Assembly (NCBI GenBank): GCA_008690995.1
Contig: VRMN01000001.1
Location: forward strand, 5,394,001 to 5,458,000
Direction of reading: 5' to 3'
DNA from: Porphyridium purpureum
Taxonomy: Eukaryota; Rhodophyta; Bangiophyceae; Porphyridiales; Porphyridiaceae
Length of the DNA: 64,000 nt
Notes under the pieces: model-generated
What the model saw: the letters and a program-made list of their open reading frames with translations, nothing else
The model's database searches: none
What the model was told of the DNA's origin: nothing
Made by a program: the position numbers and the translations under genes
Shown here: piece by piece, positions 57,713 to 64,000 of the stretch
Layout of the letters: each line of letters begins with the position of its first letter
How positions within the stretch are numbered: position 1 is the first letter of the stretch

Positions 57713-58999
57713 ATGGAGCAGCCTCAGCAGGAGACGGTAGAGCGGTACTCGCGCCAAATGGTGCTGGGGTGTTTCGGCGTCGAGTCGCAGCGCTGCCTCA
57801 GTCGTGCGCGCGTGTTGGTGGTGGGCGCCGGCGGGCTCGGGTGTCCGGCCGCAATGTATCTGGCGGGCGCTGGTGTAGGGGCGCTGTGCTTGCTGGACAG
57901 GCACGGCGACTGCGTGGAGCGATCAAACTTGCACCGCCAGATTGCGTATAATGACGCGGTTGTTGGGGTGGATAAGGCAGAGGCGCTCGCGCAGTTTGTG
58001 CGGAATTTGAACCCACGCTGTGACGTTCAGCGCTTAGACAGCAAGCAGCACGGCGTCGGAATCTGTGCTGCAAATGCCGAGCAAATGGTGCAAGGATTTG
58101 ATGTTGTCCTCGATTGTACAGATAATGTGATGTCGCGGTACGTGCTTAGCGACGCGTGCGCGCTTCAGAAGGTGCCACTGGTGTCTGGTGCTGCGATTGG
58201 CACAGACGGTCAGCTCTCGGTATATTGCTCTTCCGGAGCGAAAGACGATGATACGCCATGCTATCGCTGCGTGCACCCCGTCGCGCCGCCTCAGCACTGC
58301 GTGGGCTCGTGCGACTCTGCCGGTGTTCTGGGTCCGGTGCCCGGCATTATAGGAACCTTGCAGGCCATTGAGGCGATCAAAGTGATATGTGGCGCCTCTT
58401 TTGTCGGGGCAGAGCCGCTGAGACGAAAGATGCTTCTGTTCGATGCCATGGATTGCTCTTTCAGGACCATGAAGCTACGTGCGCGAAATTCAGCGTGCAT
58501 AGCCTGCAGCTCGAATTCCACGTCAACGCAGAATAGAATCACGCGCGTGAATGAGTACGATTACGATGCCTTTTTGATGGGCGATTCCGCGGGAGACTCG
58601 GCCGCCGCAGCTCCCGCCATTGCACCGGAGTCGCGTGGACCGCTGCCCTCGCGCATTGAAGCGCTCGAGTTTTCGCGGATCTCAAACGAGTCCACGCTGC
58701 TAGTCGACGTTCGTCCAAACACCCACTTTCAAATGTGCCACCTGCCTGGCGCGATGAATGTGCCACTGACCGACCTATCCTCGGCCGAGCGCGTGCGTGA
58801 TATTCAGCACGAAATGGACCGACGCTCGCGTGGTGAAGCTCAGAGCAGCACCCTGTACATTATTTGCCGGCGGGGTAACGATTCCCAGAAGGCCGCTCGT
58901 AAGCTGTCCGAAACTGGCCTCTTTCACCGCGTCGTTGACATCATGGGTGGGCTGAGTGCGTGGTCCGATCAGGTTGACCCCACGTTTCCGAAGTATTAG
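57713..58999 (+). CDS. MOCS3: MOCS3/UBA4: adenylyltransferase and sulfurtransferase
   Basis: 428 residues. This E1-like enzyme activates the C-terminus of MOCS2A and URM1-type proteins and transfers sulfur to them, serving molybdenum cofactor synthesis and tRNA thiolation in the cytosol. The E1/ThiF domain (about 8-270) begins with RYSRQMVLGCFG and has VLVVGAGGLGCPAAMYL (nucleotide loop 38-43), DCTDNVMSRY and the Cys of VGSCDSAGVLGPVPG. Zinc-binding pairs are CYRC and CIAC. The rhodanese domain (about 310-428) has the active-site Cys385 in YIICRRGNDSQ. Both catalytic cysteines are present. Length and order match MOCS3. Its stop lies 35 bp from the stop of the opposite gene. Confidence 0.95.
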   Translation: MEQPQQETVERYSRQMVLGCFGVESQRCLSRARVLVVGAGGLGCPAAMYLAGAGVGALCLLDRHGDCVERSNLHRQIAYNDAVVGVDKAEALAQFVRNLNPRCDVQRLDSKQHGVGICAANAEQMVQGFDVVLDCTDNVMSRYVLSDACALQKVPLVSGAAIGTDGQLSVYCSSGAKDDDTPCYRCVHPVAPPQHCVGSCDSAGVLGPVPGIIGTLQAIEAIKVICGASFVGAEPLRRKMLLFDAMDCSFRTMKLRARNSACIACSSNSTSTQNRITRVNEYDYDAFLMGDSAGDSAAAAPAIAPESRGPLPSRIEALEFSRISNESTLLVDVRPNTHFQMCHLPGAMNVPLTDLSSAERVRDIQHEMDRRSRGEAQSSTLYIICRRGNDSQKAARKLSETGLFHRVVDIMGGLSAWSDQVDPTFPKY

Positions 59000-59034
59000 G
59001 CTTCTTGCATCAAAAGGGAATGCGGCGCAACTTT

Positions 59035-59766
59035 TTATTCAGTGCTGCTACCGCCACTATCATCGTCAATCGCAGAGCCAGACGCAGCCGTCCCGCTGTC
59101 GTTTTCGTCGCCTGTATTGTCTTCGTGATTGTTTGATGGGCTTGGGTCCGAGGAGCCCGAACTTGACGTGGAGGCACTTGAGCTTTCGCTTTCCGCAGAA
59201 TTCTGTCTAGGGATGTGCTTTGTGTGCGCGCCCAAAAGCTCCAGGCGCCCAATGGTCCTGCGCACCGACTGGTCAAGGCCAAGAGCAGAAAATTCTGCCA
59301 GGTCAGCGTAGAGCATCCGACACTCATGCGCCAGTGCTCTAAGCCCATGCTCTGCTGAATCCTCATCAATTTCACTCTCTGTATCTGCCTGGCCGCCGAC
59401 CGCGCCCGCCCGCGTCGAGGATACCATTGGCGTAAACAGATCCAAGTGCTCAGTGACGAGCGCGGTGAACCACACGCACAACATCTGAATCTGCGCGTGC
59501 TCAGCAAGATCTCGCGTGCGTATCCGACGACACAGAGCAGCGCTCAGCGACAGCACCAACTCATCTCGCTTGTCCAAGCCACTCCTGGCGCGCTCGGCGC
59601 CTCCGACGTCCGTGCTGCCGGCGCTGCCAGTAGTGAGGCGGCCGGTGCGCCACGACTGAACCGCAGCGCGCACCTGCCCCGCCGCGTGCCGCTGAACCAG
59701 CAGAGCATCCAGCGCCGCCGCGTCTCGGCGCTCCCACGCTTCCAATATCGCGTCACCCACCATCAT
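59035..59766 (-). CDS. Probable Utp12-domain protein (SSU processome-like)
   Basis: 243 residues from ATG 59766 (an ATG at 59862 overlaps a GTACAGTT word and is less likely). The helical part fits the Utp12 domain by pattern: GDAILEAWERRDAAALDALL near the start, then LVLSLSAALCRRIRTRDLAE with an aromatic helix (VWFTALVTEHLDLF), then LRALAHECRMLYADLAEF and RTIGRLELLGAHTKHI, like the domain's closing GRLDLLL. The final 60 residues are Ser/Asp/Glu-rich. WDR43/Utp5-type proteins carry this domain after WD repeats; here it stands alone. I recognise it only by pattern, so another helical family is possible. Confidence 0.5.
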   Translation of the reverse strand: MMVGDAILEAWERRDAAALDALLVQRHAAGQVRAAVQSWRTGRLTTGSAGSTDVGGAERARSGLDKRDELVLSLSAALCRRIRTRDLAEHAQIQMLCVWFTALVTEHLDLFTPMVSSTRAGAVGGQADTESEIDEDSAEHGLRALAHECRMLYADLAEFSALGLDQSVRRTIGRLELLGAHTKHIPRQNSAESESSSASTSSSGSSDPSPSNNHEDNTGDENDSGTAASGSAIDDDSGGSSTE

Positions 59767-59851
59767 CGCCGCCCGGCCTCGCTCGACCTTGCCGCAGCGC
59801 GCCTCCCACGGCGCCCTACGAGTTGGCAAGTCGGCACAAACCGTGCTGGGT

Positions 59852-59889
59852 GTACAGTTCATAATTGCTTACACATATGCGGTACAGTG
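59852..59889. promoter_or_regulatory. GTACAGTT and GTACAGTG words
   Basis: Two near-identical words 30 bp apart, 86 and 116 bp upstream of the Utp12-like ATG at 59766. Their position argues that the start is 59766 and not 59862. Confidence 0.4.
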
Positions 59890-60549
59890 CATCGAACGTG
59901 GGTGTACACCTCACATGCGAGCTGTACATTTACATGGTCGGTTTCAGCCTGAGAAACGCCGCAGTGGTACGAACTAGGTTGGGTCTACCAAATCAATGCC
60001 ATTTTAGAAGAATGACTGAACCTGGTCGCTGTTGGACTGTACTCGTACGGTTCCCATCGACGTGCGAGTCTCGCACCGCTCGCATCACGCCGAGCCCAAC
60101 GAGGCGCGTTTATCGTGGGATCGGTATTCTTGTGCGCGTCGTCGGCCTCTGAACACCCAGCGGTTTGACAACATCCAAGCAGTCGTCCCAAAGCACCAGC
60201 CGTTCTGCAAATCGGGACTCGTTCACACGTGTTCTTTCCAACACGCCCGGCATGAACCACAGCGCTCCACAATCTTCTCCGGAGTACGTTGCCCCGGCAA
60301 GATTCGTCCAGGTCCCGGGTCCCGGGTCACAGTCATGCACACTCTTGACAAACTCGGGAATACCGTCTGTTCCTGCCACACCAGGCGATGGCTGCCACCG
60401 CTGGCTGCAACTTCTTCCGCACTTTCCCCCATCACGCCCTCGTGCGAACCCACGCTTGAACCGTTTAATAAACGGTCCACGGTTTCCACTATCCGCGCCG
60501 TTATGCAAAGCGGTTTCCGGTGGATTATCTGAGAGTGTACCTAGACATG

Positions 60550-60563
60550 AACCGATATAAAAG
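60550..60563 (+). promoter_or_regulatory. AACCGATATAAAAG, TATA-like element
   Basis: A CCGATA word fused to a TATA-box-like run, 160 bp before the first ATG of the glycyl-tRNA synthetase. Confidence 0.4.
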
Positions 60564-60719
60564 TATATGTAAATAACGTCAAAACATCACAACGGGGGCG
60601 AGTCGATAAGTCACACTTTCAAACCGGAGCCGGTGCGCGGCGCGTGCGGGGCCGAGTGGCGGCGCTTTTCCGGGTTAAGAGGGGAGAAGAAGAAGAAGGA
60701 GGGCGAGGAGGCGCGACGT

Positions 60720-63098
60720 ATGGGTTGTGTGCTTGGTGGTGCTGCTGCTGCTGTTGCGCGAAGGGTGTGGTGGTGGCGGGGAGTGTACGGTGGAACGGCG
60801 GCGCGTGAGCTGGGCGGCTCCGGTTGGGCTGGAGTGGTGAGCAGATCGGTGGTGCAGTCGGTGCGAGCAATGGGGCATCGTGGTGACGCGCAGGATGGCG
60901 CAGCGGCAACGCAGCGTGACGCGCAGCTCGAGCAAGTGGAGCGGGAGATTGAGGCGCTGTGTGAACGCATGCTGAATGAGGGTGATATGGTGAGGCAGCT
61001 GCGGGACAGTAAGGCGTGTGATCACGCCGAGCTGACGGCAAAGGAGCAGGCGCTGAAGCAGCTTAACCGCGACCTTAATGTGTTGCGAGTCAAGCAGCGC
61101 GAGCTCGGCGGCGGCGTCCAGGCAAAGAGCGCCGACGCCGCCGCCGCGCTGTTCGATCGGCAGCGTCTGGACCTCACGCTCAAGGGGCGCTTTTTCATCG
61201 CAAACGCGTTCGAGATCTACGGCGGCGTCGCTGGGCTGTATGATTATGGCCCGCCGGGCTGCGCTGTCAAAAACCATCTGACCTCTTTGTGGAGGGAGCA
61301 CTTTGTGGTCACCGATAACATGATGGAGCTTGAGGCGTCAAGTCTGACCCCCATGCCCGTACTCAAGGCGTCCGGCCACGTCGACCGCTTTGCCGACTTG
61401 CTCGTCAAGGACTCAGTCACGCACGACTGCTTCCGTGCCGATCATCTTCTGAAAGAACACCTCGACGCCTTGATTGCGAACAAGCCGCACCCGTACGTCA
61501 TCGCGGAGCGCAAGAAGCAAGCCAAGGCGGCGAAAGCAAAAGACAAAGCGTCCGATGCGCCACCACCGCAGGACGTGGATGGCTGGATCGATCTCGAAAG
61601 CAACCCAGAGCTCAAGGAAAAGGCCATCAACCTGCGTGAGCGCCTGGACGAGGTGGGCCTTGACGAAATGAAGCAGTGCATTGAAGAGTGGCAGGTGCGA
61701 GCCGTCGAAACGGGCAACAAGGTCACAGAGCCGTACGAATTCAACCTCATGTTTGCGACAGCGATTGGCCCGGCTGGTATTGTGCCCGGATTCCTTCGCC
61801 CAGAGACCGCGCAGGGCATTTTCGTGAACTTTAAGCGCTTGCTGGACTACAACGGGGGAAAGCTGCCGTTTGCGGTGGCGCAGATCGGATCTTCGTTCCG
61901 CAACGAAATTCGGCCCCAGCAGGGCCTGCTACGCGTGCGCGAATTCACGCAGGCCGAAATTGAGTATTTCGTGAACCCGCAGCAAAAGTTACACCCTCGG
62001 TTCGATGAAGTCGCGGAGCTTTGCGTGACAATGTACCCACGGCGCAACCAGCTGACCACACACTCGTGCGTGAGCATGACCGTTGCTGACGCGGTGAAGG
62101 GAGGCGTGATTGCCAACGAGGCGCTCGGCTACTTCATCGGGCGGACGTGGCAATTTGTAGAGCGCGCGGGCTTCAATTTGGAGCATGTGCGCTTTCGACA
62201 ACACTTGGAGCATGAAATGGCGCACTATGCCAAGGACTGCTGGGACCTTGAAGTCAACTCGAGCTATGGTTGGATTGAGTGCGCCGGGCTCGCCGACCGC
62301 GACGCTTTTGATCTGCGCAATCATACCGAAGCGAGCGGGCAGGAGCTCAACGCGCGCGAGGTGTACGACACGGTACGGTATGAAACACAATTTCGTGCCG
62401 TGCCAGACAAGAGCAAGCTGGGAAAGGCGCTCAAGCGCGAAGCGGCCGCGGTGATTCAGACACTGGATGCGATGCGCGGCGACGATGCGAAGGAGCTGCA
62501 GAGCGCGCTACAAAACGGCGCCAAGGTCGCCGTTGCCGGACACGACATTGACGCCTCCATGGTGAATTTCGAGGAGGAAAAGGTGACCATCTCTGGGCAC
62601 AATTATTACCCGGGCGTGATTGAGCCCTCGTTTGGTATTGGTCGCTTGTTGTATTGTCTGTTTGAGCATGTTTTCTACGTGCGCCCAGGTGACGACGAGG
62701 CCCGAGCCGTTCTGGCTCTGCGGCCGGCGCTCGCGCCCATCAAGGTGGCCATTCTGCCCATTTCAAATAAGCCTGCGTTTGCGCCGATCCTGCGCCGGCT
62801 GGTGGACGCGTTCCGCGCCAAGCGCGTTCTCTGCAAGCTCGACGAATCTGGCGTGAGTATCGGCAAGCGCTACTCGCGCTCGGACGAGCTTGGTACGCCC
62901 TTTGGCATCACGGTCGATTTCGAGAGCGAGGCGGACGATAGCGTCACGCTTCGTGAGCGGGACTCGACCAAGCAGGTGCGTGCATCCATCCCCGTTATCG
63001 TCGATGCCGTGGCGCGATTGTCCAGCGGCGAGTGGACGTGGCAATCCATTGTAGAACAGCCAGATGTCTTTCGCCCGTTCACCGCCGCGCAGGAATAG
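60720..63098 (+). CDS. GARS: Glycyl-tRNA synthetase, probably dual-targeted
   Basis: 792 residues from the first ATG (60720). Residues 1-50 (GCVLGGAAAAVARRVWWWRG and on) are Ala/Arg-rich, like a mitochondrial or plastid presequence; an in-frame ATG at 60870 (MGHRGDAQ) would give a cytosolic form, as in yeast and human. A WHEP-like helical hairpin spans about 65-125. The class II core has motif 1 region FEIYGGVAGLYDYGPPG, motif 2 FRNEIRPQQGLLRVREFTQA and motif 3 PSFGIGRLLYCLFEHVF, with a lysine-rich insertion (KKQAKAAKAKDKASDAPPPQ) typical of eukaryotic GlyRS. The C-terminal anticodon domain begins near VAILPISNKPAF. Length and order match eukaryotic alpha2 GlyRS. It makes Gly-tRNA for one or more compartments. 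Confidence 0.96.
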   Translation: MGCVLGGAAAAVARRVWWWRGVYGGTAARELGGSGWAGVVSRSVVQSVRAMGHRGDAQDGAAATQRDAQLEQVEREIEALCERMLNEGDMVRQLRDSKACDHAELTAKEQALKQLNRDLNVLRVKQRELGGGVQAKSADAAAALFDRQRLDLTLKGRFFIANAFEIYGGVAGLYDYGPPGCAVKNHLTSLWREHFVVTDNMMELEASSLTPMPVLKASGHVDRFADLLVKDSVTHDCFRADHLLKEHLDALIANKPHPYVIAERKKQAKAAKAKDKASDAPPPQDVDGWIDLESNPELKEKAINLRERLDEVGLDEMKQCIEEWQVRAVETGNKVTEPYEFNLMFATAIGPAGIVPGFLRPETAQGIFVNFKRLLDYNGGKLPFAVAQIGSSFRNEIRPQQGLLRVREFTQAEIEYFVNPQQKLHPRFDEVAELCVTMYPRRNQLTTHSCVSMTVADAVKGGVIANEALGYFIGRTWQFVERAGFNLEHVRFRQHLEHEMAHYAKDCWDLEVNSSYGWIECAGLADRDAFDLRNHTEASGQELNAREVYDTVRYETQFRAVPDKSKLGKALKREAAAVIQTLDAMRGDDAKELQSALQNGAKVAVAGHDIDASMVNFEEEKVTISGHNYYPGVIEPSFGIGRLLYCLFEHVFYVRPGDDEARAVLALRPALAPIKVAILPISNKPAFAPILRRLVDAFRAKRVLCKLDESGVSIGKRYSRSDELGTPFGITVDFESEADDSVTLRERDSTKQVRASIPVIVDAVARLSSGEWTWQSIVEQPDVFRPFTAAQE

Positions 63099-63379
63099 AG
63101 CAGAGCGGTATTCAGGAATAAAACTTGGCATCCCAGGCACGCCAGAATCCACGCACCAACTCGGTTTGAACTTGATACCTCCCAAAAAAAAGTATCAATT
63201 TAATGAACGGGGAGAATCGTCGGCGTCCGACTGCTGGGTCGAGCCCGACCAGGCTTGAGCACCTATTACAATTCATGGCGTGCCGATGCTGGCGCCAGCT
63301 CGGGCAAACTATTTACCGGCGGTTGGTATCCTCAATCGGTGATGCGGGTCGGCCACGCAAAGGAGCTCGGTTTGATCTC
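63099..63379. other. Gap between GARS and the right-edge gene
   Basis: 281 bp with an A-run at 63184 and no promoter word I can match to the others. An ATG frame at 63255-63464 is short and becomes an Arg-only run from a shadowed reading of the next gene. Confidence 0.5.
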
Positions 63380-64000
63380 ATGGGCGCGAGCGCGAAACCG
63401 GCGCCGGCGCAGACGCCGGCACCGACACAGACGCAGAGGCAAAGACAGACGCAGGTGCCTGTAGAAAGGAGAAAGCGACTGAACTCTCGTTACGCGATGC
63501 ACCGGCGCACATATTCACCAAGTGAGCGTGCATTCGGTGACTCGGAAATTCTAGCTTCGTCAGGAGCGTCGTCGTCGTCGTATCGGCACAAGTGGCGGAG
63601 ACGGCAAAGTGGAGAGCCGCTTGCAAGCAAACAACAAGTCGACGAATGGGTCGTGACATTATCGCGTACGGCGCGCGTGCTGGAGGGCAAGGCGCGAAAT
63701 GAAGGTAAGGCCTTTGATGCGCGAATCTTCAAGTGCAGGCGCATAGCGAGGGACACACTCAAGAATATTGTAGAGGTGCTACGCTATGTAGCGTACAGAG
63801 ATAGGAATAATTGGTTAGCAAACCCAAGCAGCCGCGCTAGACGGCGCCAATCTGTGCAGTCGCAGCGCGACTTGCGCAGATTGATACACAGCAACCCTGA
63901 CTTGGTTGCGCTGTGGGTCAAAAATACGCTTCTCCTGTGGGACGAGCATACCGCGGCCTCGAGCGTCTCCTCCCAGGGCTGGGAGGAGCTGGTTGCGGAT
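63380..64000 (+). CDS. Unknown gene, 5' part (runs off right edge)
   Basis: An ATG at 63380 opens a frame of 207 codons without a stop to the end of the window, with no stop codon in it. The N-terminus (MGASAKPAPAQTPAPTQTQ, then RQRQTQ) is Pro/Gln-rich. A basic Ser-rich stretch follows (RRTYSPSERAFGDSE; SSSYRHKWRRRQ), then a predicted helical region (DEWVVTLSRTARVLEG, ARIFKCRRIARDTLKNIVEV, LRRLIHSNPDLVALWVKNTL). I do not recognise it. MGAS at the start could be an N-myristoylation site (Gly2, Ser at position 4 after Met removal is near-consensus); this is speculative. Confidence 0.55.
   Translation, partial: MGASAKPAPAQTPAPTQTQRQRQTQVPVERRKRLNSRYAMHRRTYSPSERAFGDSEILASSGASSSSYRHKWRRRQSGEPLASKQQVDEWVVTLSRTARVLEGKARNEGKAFDARIFKCRRIARDTLKNIVEVLRYVAYRDRNNWLANPSSRARRRQSVQSQRDLRRLIHSNPDLVALWVKNTLLLWDEHTAASSVSSQGWEELVAD

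Larger units (their letters stand above)
59767..60719. other. Divergent gap upstream of glycyl-tRNA synthetase
   Basis: Nearly 1 kb. Contains GTACAGTT (59852-59859), GTACAGTG (59882-59889), TGTACACC and CTGTACA nearby, CTGTACTCGTACGG near 60037, and AACCGATATAAAAG (60550-60563), which combines the CCGATA word with a TATA-like run 160 bp before the synthetase ATG. Purine-rich from 60670. No gene is seen. Confidence 0.55.

Overview
This window looks like nuclear DNA of a unicellular red alga, most likely Porphyridium-like; that is my inference. The genes are eukaryotic (condensin SMC4, a Nup205-type nucleoporin, eIF2-alpha, UFD1, two PPP4R4-like HEAT proteins), dense and almost entirely uninterrupted by introns. 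Three neighbouring genes start with MAFV, an N-terminus typical of red algal plastid transit peptides, and one of them is a sigma-70 factor, which implies a plastid with bacterial-type RNA polymerase.

1-10.6 kb: three tandem genes on the minus strand for cyclic-nucleotide-gated/KCNH-type K+ channels (A is cut by the left edge, B and C are complete). A 4197-bp offset duplication carries the spacer with it. B is a hybrid of an A-type front half and a C-type back half, joined in the S3-S4 region, while A keeps a divergent pore inside otherwise identical sequence. The spacer also carries a duplicated relic of a fumarate-reductase-type flavoprotein gene.

10.8-24 kb: UFD1, an ankyrin relic, a fused biotin enzyme (BioD-BioA), a GNAT acetyltransferase, a membrane-anchored histidine acid phosphatase, an IAH1-type esterase, and plastid pyrroline-5-carboxylate reductase. 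25-29 kb: plastid sigma factor, plastid DnaJ-type zinc-finger protein, eIF2-alpha. 29.4-37.2 kb: an iron-ADH-fold protein and an FBPase-fold protein, both lacking the family's key metal ligands, with a coiled-coil protein between them that carries a duplicated domain I cannot name. Two copies of a 298-bp mobile element with 5-bp target duplications sit at 10.35 and 32.18 kb.

37.6-64 kb: Nup205-like nucleoporin, a head-to-head pair of PPP4R4-like paralogues, a HAT/TPR protein whose first ATG directly abuts the upstream stop codon, a small CxxC protein, SMC4, MOCS3/UBA4, a probable Utp12-domain protein, glycyl-tRNA synthetase, and the start of a gene running off the right edge.

Two short sequence words recur in the gaps next to gene starts: GTACAGTG (often 150-220 bp from the ATG) and a CCGATAAA/TTTATCGG word. 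Purine-rich tracts on the coding strand precede many ATGs. These look like promoter and leader signals. Many long open frames begin at GTG or TTG; I moved those starts to the first sensible ATG.
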